Assembly (NCBI GenBank): GCA_002428995.1
Contig: DIYJ01000020.1
Span: 303,063-367,062 of the forward strand
Length of the DNA: 64,000 nt
Origin: Flavobacteriales bacterium UBA6057
Lineage (GTDB): Bacteria > Bacteroidota > Bacteroidia > Flavobacteriales_G > Salibacteraceae
Reading direction: 5' to 3'
The notes beneath the pieces are model-generated. The model had not been told where the DNA came from. It ran no database searches and was given only the letters and a program-made list of their open reading frames with translations. This document shows, piece after piece, positions 35,966-43,881 of this stretch. A program made the position numbers and the translations under genes. The number at the start of each line of letters is the position of its first letter. The first letter of the stretch is position 1.

Positions 35966-36715
35966 ATGACTTGCATTATTGTTGACGATGAACCCAAGGC
36001 GCGGAAAGTACTCTCACGACTGATCGAAATCAACTGCCCTGAGCTGAGTATCGTTGGGACCTATGAAAGCCTTCCTGAAGCACGAGCCGGTATGTTGGCT
36101 CAGCAGCCCAATCTTGTGTTTCTTGACATCAACCTGCCTGGCGCGTCCGGCTTCGACCTCATTGAGGGACTCAGTGATCGAACCTTTGCCGTAGTCTTCA
36201 CCACTGCCCATGAGCAACATGCGGTGAAGGCCTTTGAACATCAGGCCCAGGATTATCTGATGAAGCCCGTGCATTCTGAACGATTGAAAGCAGCTGTGAA
36301 GCGAGCAAAAGACTTTCTCGATCTGCAACGCAAATCGTCCAGACCTCATGGACACGAAAGCCAGAATGCAAACGCTTCCACGACCAAAGTCAACAAGATT
36401 GCTCTACCCATCTCCACAGGATTTGAGCTTTTTGCCCCGGATGACATCATTCGCTTCAAGGGCAACGGCAGCTACTCCGAAGTGTATTTGACCAATGGAA
36501 AAAAGCTGCTGCTTTCTCAAAACCTCAAGCGCATAGAAGCCCTCGTTGAAGGCTACAATTTCTTCAGAATTCACCGATCTCATCTTGTAAATCTGAAGTA
36601 CGCGAAACGCTTCACCTACAAGGATGGCGGGTTTGTAGAAATGGAAGATGAGTCTTTCATCGAAGTATCGAGAAGGAAGCTTACTGAGTTCAAGCAGCAG
36701 ATGGGGTTTCATTGA
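35966..36715 (+). CDS. LytTR-family response regulator
   Basis: A 249-residue regulator. The receiver domain (about 1-120) has IIVDDEPKAR and phospho-acceptor Asp54 in LVFLDINLPGASGF. The LytTR DNA-binding domain (about 145-245) has the usual FELFAPDDIIRFKGNGSYSEVYL and FFRIHRSHLVNLKY blocks. It is separated by one base from the upstream kinase gene, a classic LytS/LytTR pair. Targets are probably genes for surface or exported proteins, but no binding site is identified here. Its stop codon lies inside the first bases of a GATCAGAT repeat. Confidence 0.93.
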   Translation: MTCIIVDDEPKARKVLSRLIEINCPELSIVGTYESLPEARAGMLAQQPNLVFLDINLPGASGFDLIEGLSDRTFAVVFTTAHEQHAVKAFEHQAQDYLMKPVHSERLKAAVKRAKDFLDLQRKSSRPHGHESQNANASTTKVNKIALPISTGFELFAPDDIIRFKGNGSYSEVYLTNGKKLLLSQNLKRIEALVEGYNFFRIHRSHLVNLKYAKRFTYKDGGFVEMEDESFIEVSRRKLTEFKQQMGFH

Positions 36716-36744
36716 TCAGATGATGAGATAATCAGATCATCTGG
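36714..36744 (+). repeat. GATCAGAT-type intergenic repeat, copy A
   Basis: A 31-bp AT-rich unit beginning GATCAGATGATGAGATAATC and ending AGATCATCTGG. It resembles the two arms at 53411-53438 and 53478-53505 with a handful of mismatches. Like copy B1 it starts at a stop codon. Confidence 0.45.
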
Positions 36745-36797
36745 TGATTTGGGGATTCAATGACACCTCTGTTCGTTGATACAGATGGTACGAAAGC

Positions 36798-36836
36798 AAA
36801 AAAGCACCTTCGGATCACCGAAGGTGCTTTTCTTTT
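36798..36836 (-). terminator. Terminator of the tRNA-Val(GAC) gene, possibly bidirectional
   Basis: A 13-bp stem (AAAGCACCTTCGG with CCGAAGGTGCTTT) around a 4-base loop has a run of six Ts on the minus strand (36798-36803) and a T-rich run on the plus strand (36828-36836). It can therefore also stop the plus-strand LytTR operon. Confidence 0.85.
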
Positions 36837-36837
36837 G

Positions 36838-36912
36838 TGAGACATACTGGGTTCGAACCAGTGACCTCTACCCTGTCAAGGTAGCGCTCTGAACCAGCTG
36901 AGCTAATGTCCC
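36838..36912 (-). tRNA. tRNA-Val (anticodon GAC)
   Basis: On the minus strand a full cloverleaf forms: acceptor GGGACAT/ATGTCTC (one G-T pair), D arm GCTC/GAGC, anticodon stem CTACC/GGTAG with loop TTGACAG (anticodon GAC, reading GUC), T arm ACTGG TTCGAAC CCAGT, discriminator A. The CCA end is not encoded. Length is 75 bases with the discriminator. Confidence 0.95.
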
Positions 36913-37101
36913 TTGAGGGGGCGAAAATAGCGGTTCTGTTCGGTTTTCGCCATCATCACCTCACCACAGCATGAAACAGTCTTCAGGAAAGCAGAAGCGT
37001 GCTTTTCCGGACCTGCTTTGAAGCTTCCAATTCACCGCTCAGGATTCCTTGCTTTCTGGCTAAATTCTCCAGCGCCTACAGCATTTACGTCTTCAGGAAA
37101 C

Positions 37102-37109
37102 TACTTTTG
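37102..37109 (+). promoter_or_regulatory. Possible promoter -7 element of the lipoprotein-protease pair
   Basis: TACTTTTG matches TAnnTTTG exactly and lies 18 bases before the lipoprotein start at 37128. No TTG is found at the ideal distance upstream. Confidence 0.38.
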
Positions 37110-37127
37110 AAATCACCTAACAAAAAC

Positions 37128-37724
37128 ATGCGAGTCTATCTATCTCTTGTTTTACTGGTGTTGCTGTCGTGTAACGCCTCGAAAAATACTTCCGATTCTG
37201 GCACCGATTCAGAAATGCCAAAAGCTACTGAGCCAGTGGTTATTGCCAAGCCAAAACCAAAAACGGAGGTGGTGGTCACTCCCAACAAGGAAGTGGAAGA
37301 TCGCATTTGGCAATCCTATAGCGTAGACGACTTACCAGACTTGGAAAAGCGGATTAATCCCTCGGAATTTGATGTGTGGCAATGCGATTACAACGTGCTG
37401 AGAAAAAGGCTGGCAGCTGAGGAGCCTAAGGTCAAACTTCCCACCAGCAAAGGCTTACAGACATTCATTCTCGAAAACTCAGGAACCATGAGTCCCGAGC
37501 TGGCCGAGAAGTTCCCCAACATTAGATCCTTTAAAGGTACCTCGACAGACGGCAAAACTCAGGCTCGACTAGACACCAATGATGAAGGACTATTTGTTGA
37601 GTTCACAGAAACCGGGTCTGAACAATTTTTTCTCTCACCTCTTCTCAAAGGCAGCAAAACGTATTACGCCACCTATCGTAAAGATGCGCTCACCAATCCC
37701 GGTCGGGATGAGTCTTACGAATAA
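37128..37724 (+). CDS. Lipoprotein resembling the N-terminal domain of the adjacent metalloprotease
   Basis: A 198-residue protein from the ATG at 37128, which begins a lipoprotein signal (VLLSC, Cys15); the open frame upstream to 36999 is not needed. After a low-complexity linker (about 20-60) comes a domain that runs parallel to residues about 35-160 of the next gene: WQCDYNVLRKRLAAEEP, LPTSKGLQTF, LAEKFPNIRSFKG, then YYATYRKDAL. The protease has SFVFELDHESLASQLA, LPMPDGSTQ, LAERYPEIRSYKV and YNAYYRNDF. The gap to the protease gene is 12 bases. It may act as a chaperone or inhibitor of the protease in trans; this is inference. Confidence 0.75.
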   Translation: MRVYLSLVLLVLLSCNASKNTSDSGTDSEMPKATEPVVIAKPKPKTEVVVTPNKEVEDRIWQSYSVDDLPDLEKRINPSEFDVWQCDYNVLRKRLAAEEPKVKLPTSKGLQTFILENSGTMSPELAEKFPNIRSFKGTSTDGKTQARLDTNDEGLFVEFTETGSEQFFLSPLLKGSKTYYATYRKDALTNPGRDESYE

Positions 37725-37736
37725 GAAACCTAGCAT

Positions 37737-40217
37737 ATGAAATCAGCTTTACTATCTATCACCTTCTTCTTACTATCCTCCTTTGTCATTGCTTCTGATG
37801 TACCTGTAAACTTCGATGCAAAGCCCGAAGCAGAGACCGCGTACTCTTCCTTTGTGTTTGAACTGGACCATGAGTCGCTTGCATCTCAGCTGGCGCTGGC
37901 ACCGCGCGAGGGTTCGGGAGCAGCAAGAAGTGCTCAGCAAGTGGTTCTACCCATGCCAGATGGAAGCACTCAAAAACTGGATGTAGTTTACGCTCCGATC
38001 ATCGCTGACGGACTGGCTGAGCGTTATCCGGAAATCAGAAGTTACAAAGTACAAGGTGAAGGTATTTCAGGCCGCATCGGTTTTACTTACAAGGGATTCC
38101 ACGGCATGCTCTTCACGGAGAAAGGCACAGTATACATTGACCGTATCAATGAAGACGCGGATGATTACAACGCCTATTACCGCAATGATTTCATGGAGCA
38201 TCACCGCAGCGGCAAGGGACACCATTGCGCATTGGATGATGAGGTTTCCGTAGAGCTCATGGAGAATATAAGCAGACGCGGTGGCGACCGAAGTGGAGAA
38301 GTGCTGCGAACCTATAGGCTCGCTCTGGCTTGCACGGGAGAATACACCCAGTTTCACGGTGGATCTGTATCAGGAGCGTTGAGCGCCATGGTTGTGACCA
38401 TGAATCGAGTAAATGGCATCTACGAACGTGAGGTTTCACTGACGATGGAAATCATCGCCAACAATGATGACCTCATCTTTACGAATCCCAATTCCGACCC
38501 CTACACCAACAACAGCGGTGGAGCCATGTTGGGCCAAAACCAATCGACCATTAACGGCATCATCGGTTCAAGCGGCTACGACATCGGACACGTGTTCAGC
38601 ACAGGCGGTGGTGGAATCGCTGCTCTTGGAAGTGTATGCTCATCCAATTCAAAGGCCAGAGGAGTTACCGGCAGCTTTTCTCCGGTTGGAGATCCGTTTG
38701 ACGTAGACTTTGTAGCCCATGAAATCGGTCACCAGTTTGGTGGCGAGCATACCTTCAACGGAACCAGCGGTTCTTGCGGAGGAGGCAATCGCGAAGGCAC
38801 TGCGGCTTTCGAGCCCGGCAGTGGATCCACGATCATGGCTTACGCGGGCATCTGCAATGCACACAATATTCAGAACAACAGTGACGACTACTTCCATGCC
38901 TACAGCCTGGACCAGATCATTCAATTCTCACAGTTCAGCAATGGGAACAACTGTGCAGCTACTTCGAACACCGGCAATAATCCACCAGTGGTAGACGCAG
39001 GCACCGGAGGTTTCCACATCCCGAGTGAAACCCCGTTTGTATTGACCGGCTCTGCTACGGATCCAAACGGTGATGACCTTACATATGCCTGGGAACAAAT
39101 GGACCTTGGACCGGGCGGAAGCCCCGACAGTCCTTTTGGTGATGCTCCCATTTTCAGATCATGGGATCCGGTGACAATTCCCGAGCGAACCTTCCCGAGA
39201 GCAGTAAATGTGGTGATCGGAAACACAGTGTTTGGCGAAACATATCCTACCTATTCGAGAAACATGACCTTCAGGCTCACGGCACGCGATCAAAACACAG
39301 CTGGTGGCGGTGTTGGATTTGACGAAATCAGCTTTGACGTTGACGGAGGTAGTGGTCCCTTCGAAGTGACTTCACCGGCTGCTTCCGAGCAAGTTCAAGC
39401 AGGAAATGGCTACGTGATCACCTGGGATGTAGCTGGAACAGACATGGCTCCGGTAAACTGCCAGAACGTGATCATCGAACTCTGCACGTTCAGTAGCGGA
39501 GCCTTCAACGTGATCGAAACGCTTGCGACCAACACGCCAAATGACGGTAGCGAAACGGTGAACATTTCCACCGCCTCCATCGGTACTGGAAGGTATGTAA
39601 GGGTGAGAGCAGCAGACAATGTATTCTTCAACATCAACGAAGGACAGTTCGTGGTGGTGGAACCAGAAGCGCCCGAAGACTTTGGAATCTCGCTCACCGC
39701 CACTCCTGATCAAACCAACATGCTGGTTGAGCTGAATTGGACGGACAGCTTCAACAACGAAACCTACTTCATGATTGAGCGATCACTGGGCAACAATTTC
39801 ACCTTTTCATTGATAGACAGTGTAGGCGCTAACGTGACAACGTATGACGACCTCACAGCAGACATGTATGGCATGAACTACTACCGGGTAAGAGCTAAGA
39901 ATGCTGGGGGCTATTCGCAGTATAGCAATGAGGCCACTTACCAAGGCCTGGGATTGGACGAGGTGAGCGCATCCAACGTGCGTGTATACCCTAACCCAAC
40001 AAGCGATCGGCTTTCAATTGAGTTCAATGAGCCCATTGAAACTGAAGAAGCTCAGATCATTGGTGAAAACGGGAAGGTAGTCAGAGTGATTCGTCTGAAT
40101 ACAGCACAAGGGACACAGGACATCAGCCTGGAAGGCCTTTCCGCAGGACAATACTGGATCCGCATGACATCTTCGGGAGCAGAGAAGAATTTGATTCCGT
40201 TTCAGATCATCCGATAA
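37737..40217 (+). CDS. Reprolysin-like zinc metalloprotease with FN3-like domain and T9SS signal
   Basis: An 826-residue secreted protease. The signal peptide ends about residue 19 (SFVIA/S). An N-terminal propeptide-like domain (about 30-180) is followed by the peptidase domain with zinc site HEIGHQFGGEH (His328, Glu329, His332, His338) and the met-turn region STIMAYAGIC. A PKD-like region (about 415-540, VDAGTGGFHIPSE and LTYAWEQMD), a further beta domain, an FN3-like domain (about 655-735) and a type A T9SS sorting domain (about 750-826: VRVYPNPTSDRLSIEF, then LSAGQYWIRM) complete it. It should be exported to the surface by the T9SS. The downstream terminator ends the transcript. Confidence 0.92.
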   Translation: MKSALLSITFFLLSSFVIASDVPVNFDAKPEAETAYSSFVFELDHESLASQLALAPREGSGAARSAQQVVLPMPDGSTQKLDVVYAPIIADGLAERYPEIRSYKVQGEGISGRIGFTYKGFHGMLFTEKGTVYIDRINEDADDYNAYYRNDFMEHHRSGKGHHCALDDEVSVELMENISRRGGDRSGEVLRTYRLALACTGEYTQFHGGSVSGALSAMVVTMNRVNGIYEREVSLTMEIIANNDDLIFTNPNSDPYTNNSGGAMLGQNQSTINGIIGSSGYDIGHVFSTGGGGIAALGSVCSSNSKARGVTGSFSPVGDPFDVDFVAHEIGHQFGGEHTFNGTSGSCGGGNREGTAAFEPGSGSTIMAYAGICNAHNIQNNSDDYFHAYSLDQIIQFSQFSNGNNCAATSNTGNNPPVVDAGTGGFHIPSETPFVLTGSATDPNGDDLTYAWEQMDLGPGGSPDSPFGDAPIFRSWDPVTIPERTFPRAVNVVIGNTVFGETYPTYSRNMTFRLTARDQNTAGGGVGFDEISFDVDGGSGPFEVTSPAASEQVQAGNGYVITWDVAGTDMAPVNCQNVIIELCTFSSGAFNVIETLATNTPNDGSETVNISTASIGTGRYVRVRAADNVFFNINEGQFVVVEPEAPEDFGISLTATPDQTNMLVELNWTDSFNNETYFMIERSLGNNFTFSLIDSVGANVTTYDDLTADMYGMNYYRVRAKNAGGYSQYSNEATYQGLGLDEVSASNVRVYPNPTSDRLSIEFNEPIETEEAQIIGENGKVVRVIRLNTAQGTQDISLEGLSAGQYWIRMTSSGAEKNLIPFQIIR

Positions 40218-40285
40218 GGATGATCACAAGCTGTGTGTGGCCTGAAGCCATAGATCTGCAGCGGCTCAACTCACAGAACTTATGC

Positions 40286-40320
40286 AAAGCCTCGTCTTCA
40301 ACAGACGGGGCTTTTTTTTT
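40286..40320 (+). terminator. Rho-independent terminator after the metalloprotease gene
   Basis: AGCCTCGTCT (40288-40297) pairs with AGACGGGGCT (40303-40312) with one G-T pair, followed by nine Ts. It lies about 70 bases after the stop codon. Confidence 0.88.
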
Positions 40321-40386
40321 GCTGTGAAAGCGAAGAAATTGCTCCCTGAGATCGTGAACTCGCTCGTCTCGGTTCGAACCAAAAAC

Positions 40387-40413
40387 AAAAAACCCCGACT
40401 GAAAGTCGAGGTT
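40387..40413 (-). terminator. Terminator of the tRNA-Val(TAC) gene
   Basis: On the minus strand AACC/GGTT and CGACT/AGTCG stems with one internal mismatch and a 3-base loop are followed by a six-T run (40387-40392) and more Ts. It lies nine bases after the tRNA. Confidence 0.8.
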
Positions 40414-40421
40414 TCGTGATG

Positions 40422-40496
40422 TGGGCGCGAAGGGATTCGAACCCCTGACCCCCTGGGTGTAAACCAGGTGCTCTGAACCAACTGAGCTACGCGCCC
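40422..40496 (-). tRNA. tRNA-Val (anticodon TAC)
   Basis: The minus strand folds to a cloverleaf: acceptor GGGCGCG/CGCGCCC (perfect), D arm GCTC/GAGC, anticodon stem CCTGG/CCAGG with loop TTTACAC (anticodon TAC, reading GUA and other Val codons), T arm AGGGG TTCGAAT CCCTT, discriminator A. CCA is not encoded. Length is 75 bases. Confidence 0.95.
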
Positions 40497-40600
40497 GATT
40501 TATTTTCGAAGACTTAGCCCCGAAACGGGCGGCAAATATAAATCAATATCCCAATCTGAAGACAGTCTTTGAAGGATTTATGCTGCGAGTTTGATCCTCG

Positions 40601-43600
40601 CTAGAAAACGGTCAATACTTTTTCTGCATATCGGTGCCCTTCCACTGTGGTAATCTCAAGCAACACCACCGATTCTCGCATCTCATGCTTCCTGATAAAA
40701 ACAGTCCCTGCCGAGCTGCTTCGCTCCATGAGCAAACTTCCGGTCATGGAATAACATCGCACTGTTTCAATCTGCTCGCTGCGCGAATTGAGCCGAACGC
40801 CCTCATAGTCCTGCTGCATCCAATAAGGCTCTCCAACTTCATTGCTCAGGAAGAGATGAGCGACCTCAGAAGTATCGATCACTCCTGACTGGCGCACAAA
40901 AACAACCCTGAAATAGACATCTCCCTGTCGCTCATCCGGAAAGGTCATTTCGGGATGCTCCTCGTGTGCATTGCAATCCAATGTGGCCACTTCCTCGAAT
41001 GAGTTCTGCGTGCTCGCTGTTTCTACGATGTAGTAATCTCCCCGGTAAGGTGGCTTCCACCAGCTGAGTTTCACCTCTTGCGCAACATCCGTTTGTTCAG
41101 CTTGTAATCCCATGTTGATGAGCGGCAGTGGGTTGTTCACACTGCTCAAAGAACCAATGGTGTAATAACCATCGGTATCCAAAGTGATGTTGTCGAACAT
41201 TACCTGGTCACCTTCAACGGAGGAAGCTGCGGTCACTACTGTCCATGCGCCCAGCTGTCCTGAGCGGTAAAGCAACTTATAGCCATCCAAATCGCTGGCC
41301 AACGGAAAACCAACAATGCCGCCATCGCTGTAGTCGAAAACGATGTTCACTTCGGGATCACCTGCCGTGGTGTTAGTGATATCGACATACCAAACACGAT
41401 CCCAACGCCCGACAATGGAACTCGTGCCTTCCGCAATGTCATTTCGATTTACATCATTGCTGGTCTTTGCGTGTCCAAACAGAATGTAATCCCCGGTTTC
41501 TAATCCGCTCACGGACTCCATTCTCAAGCCGTTGGATTGGGCAATGGTATGCGAACCATCCGCCTCAGTACCAATCCCGGCAACCTCCAGATCGTAGTTT
41601 CCCTGAAGGGTATCATCACCTACGTATTGATCTCCGCTCACAGGCAGATCGTACTTAGCCGAGAGGTAAGAGTGCAGGATGTTCAATTGGGCACTGTTGA
41701 GGGCACTATCAAAAACAATCACTTCAGCAATATCACCATCGATGTAGTGAGAGCCAGCCGTCCATCGGCCTATATTAAAATCTGTGCTCGAGGCGCTGAA
41801 GCTGGCACTTGAATAGTCTCCCACACTCAAGTTTGCGCCATCGCGGTAGTAGTAGTGGCGGGTACCTCCTCCATCGTCCAATACTTGGGTGTGAATGTTC
41901 CATTGGTCGCCCGTGATGACTGATGTACTCAAACGGGCATTTGCACCATCCCAGCTGTAGAATTTGTTGATATCACCGGAAGCATCCTGCCTTCGAGCCA
42001 AGCTTGCATGGTCTCCAGCCGAACCGGTACCACCAATACTCACGATGTAATCATTGTCTGCAACACCCTGATTGGTTTGATCAAAAAGCGCGACTGCTAC
42101 CATCGTTTGAGGAGCGGTGGGTGTATAATTGAGCGTTCCGGGATAATAATCCCCGATACCATCGAAGCGGGCAAAGTTTTGACCGTTCAAGCTATCGGCC
42201 ATCAAATCTGCCGCGTCACCAACGGACTGGGAAACATCATGATCGTTACCGGAAAAGTCCTTGAGGGTAATGATGTTCTGATCTGTTTCTCCAAAAATCC
42301 GCGTGATGTCGGTCCATAACTTCAACGAGGTATTACCCGAAACCCCGCCAATTCCTCCCGGACCGTTGAAATCTGACTCAATGGAAGTGGCTCCCAACTC
42401 ACTGGCACTGGAATCAATGGTACCAAGCGTGAGGTAACCATCACCGGGCAGTGAAACGCTACTAAACACTAGGCTGCCAATGGGCGCAGAAGAGGCACTC
42501 GACAATACAGACCAGTTCGAAGTGCTGTCAGATCTGTAAAGCAGTTTGTAATTGCTGACCGTCCCGGTAGCTAACCCACCCATGCGTGCATCATTAAAGT
42601 TTACCCGCACCTGGATTTCAGCTGCCGTTCCACCATCGGTAGCATCCAGAAACCATTGCCGATCCCAGCGCGCTTCGATGCCTGCACCTCCAGAAGCGAT
42701 ATCCGTTACGTTCACTCCATTTGTGAGCCCACGAGAACCGAGCACAGCATAATCACCCGTACCAAAACCACTGGTGGCTATCAGCGTCATTCCTTCACTT
42801 TCTGCGGTATCGTTTCCACCATCGGATTCCACACCAATTCCAGCGACAAACAAATCAAAGTCGCCATTGGAAGCCAGGTCACCGGAGTAAACATCGTTGG
42901 AAATGGCAATCTCATACTTGGCGGAGAGCGCTGAATGCAGGAGCTTGAGCTTAGCGCTATTCAAAGCATCGCTGTAAGCAATGACTTCTGCCACTCGCCC
43001 ATCCAATTCATTATCACCGTTGAAATAGTACTGGCCGATTCTGTACGAGCCATCGGTAGAAATAGCACTGGTGAAATCGGCTACTGTTTGAGAGGCGCCA
43101 CTCACGTACAGTTCGTGAAAGGGAGCAGAACTGTTCAGCACCTGGGTGATGATCATCCAGCTCTGGCCTGTCAAACTTGGACCAAAACGAGCTGCTGTGT
43201 TATCGAAACTGTAATATTCATCGCTGTTTGATCCGCCCGTATTTCGCCTGCTGATCGAGGTGTGAGCGTTAGTGCTGCCGCTGGACCCAACACTGATGAC
43301 GTAGTCGTTTTCAGCCGCACCTTGATTCAGGTTCTCGAAGTAAACCACCGTTGTAATGGTAGCCGGAGCAGACAACCCTCCCGCCATTTGGCCCTCCAGG
43401 AATGAAGCATCGAAATAGAGATACGCTTGGTTGTTAGGACTTCCAAAGTGTATGCTTGGTGCACCACTGAGGAAGTCGGCATCATTGGCATTTCCCGAAC
43501 GATCCTCCCAAAAATCAATGACGTTCTGGTCGTAATAATCATCCACACTGGATGCATCTAACCAAAGTTCGAGCTCCGAGCTACCATCTGCAGATCCCAC

Positions 43601-43684
43601 TCCTCCCGGGCCATCCTGCGCGTGCAAGCAAATACCAAAAAACAGGGCCACGAAGCAGGCTTTGAAATAGGGTAAAAAATCCAT
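40601..43684 (-). CDS. Large exported protein with two tandem LamG-like units
   Basis: A 1027-residue secreted protein (signal peptide ending LHA/Q at about 22). Two similar units of roughly 400 residues follow each other. Unit 1 (about 25-430) and unit 2 (about 440-860) share DGPGGVG/NGPGGIGG, LWLDA/LWTDI, ENDYVISVGSSGS/DNDYIVSIGGTGS, GRVAEVIAYSDALNSAKLKLLHSALSAKYE/GDIAEVIVFDSALNSAQLNILHSYLSAKYD, and ARWDRQWFLD/GRWDRVWYVD. Each begins with a concanavalin/LamG-type fold often seen in sugar- or surface-binding proteins. The C-terminal 150 residues hold an FN3-like part and an atypical sorting-type end (YSMTGSLLMERSS, then YAEKVLTVF). Function is unknown, adhesion is a guess. Confidence 0.82.
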   Translation of the reverse strand: MDFLPYFKACFVALFFGICLHAQDGPGGVGSADGSSELELWLDASSVDDYYDQNVIDFWEDRSGNANDADFLSGAPSIHFGSPNNQAYLYFDASFLEGQMAGGLSAPATITTVVYFENLNQGAAENDYVISVGSSGSTNAHTSISRRNTGGSNSDEYYSFDNTAARFGPSLTGQSWMIITQVLNSSAPFHELYVSGASQTVADFTSAISTDGSYRIGQYYFNGDNELDGRVAEVIAYSDALNSAKLKLLHSALSAKYEIAISNDVYSGDLASNGDFDLFVAGIGVESDGGNDTAESEGMTLIATSGFGTGDYAVLGSRGLTNGVNVTDIASGGAGIEARWDRQWFLDATDGGTAAEIQVRVNFNDARMGGLATGTVSNYKLLYRSDSTSNWSVLSSASSAPIGSLVFSSVSLPGDGYLTLGTIDSSASELGATSIESDFNGPGGIGGVSGNTSLKLWTDITRIFGETDQNIITLKDFSGNDHDVSQSVGDAADLMADSLNGQNFARFDGIGDYYPGTLNYTPTAPQTMVAVALFDQTNQGVADNDYIVSIGGTGSAGDHASLARRQDASGDINKFYSWDGANARLSTSVITGDQWNIHTQVLDDGGGTRHYYYRDGANLSVGDYSSASFSASSTDFNIGRWTAGSHYIDGDIAEVIVFDSALNSAQLNILHSYLSAKYDLPVSGDQYVGDDTLQGNYDLEVAGIGTEADGSHTIAQSNGLRMESVSGLETGDYILFGHAKTSNDVNRNDIAEGTSSIVGRWDRVWYVDITNTTAGDPEVNIVFDYSDGGIVGFPLASDLDGYKLLYRSGQLGAWTVVTAASSVEGDQVMFDNITLDTDGYYTIGSLSSVNNPLPLINMGLQAEQTDVAQEVKLSWWKPPYRGDYYIVETASTQNSFEEVATLDCNAHEEHPEMTFPDERQGDVYFRVVFVRQSGVIDTSEVAHLFLSNEVGEPYWMQQDYEGVRLNSRSEQIETVRCYSMTGSLLMERSSSAGTVFIRKHEMRESVVLLEITTVEGHRYAEKVLTVF

Positions 43685-43723
43685 TTGAACTGCAATTACT
43701 CCCTAATGTACCCGCAGCCTCAG

Positions 43724-43751
43724 GCGTCAGTTGCGCTTAGTTATCTGACGC
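43724..43751. promoter_or_regulatory. Inverted repeat upstream of the LamG-like gene
   Basis: GCGTCAG (43724-43730) and CTGACGC (43745-43751) are perfect inverted copies 14 bases apart, about 40-65 bases upstream of the minus-strand LamG-like gene, in the divergent region shared with the TPR kinase. It may be a regulator site or a transcript hairpin. The rest of this 197-base gap shows nothing clear. Confidence 0.3.
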
Positions 43752-43881
43752 GACTACCTTACGGACAAGTCACATCTTGTTGATCAATTGGTCTATTTTT
43801 AAGGATGGTTCGCTTGAAACACACCAATACTGCGTCTATGGACGTTCGGCCGCAGGCCAAATTCATTTATTTGATTGATCG

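Noticed and set aside
36999..37127. N-terminal extension of the small lipoprotein gene back to 36999
   Set aside because: The extension hides the clear lipoprotein signal that starts at 37128, and a promoter-like TACTTTTG lies within it.
40266..40481. A 71-codon minus-strand frame near 40.3-40.5 kb
   Set aside because: It covers most of the tRNA-Val(TAC) gene and two terminators, so it is not a coding region.
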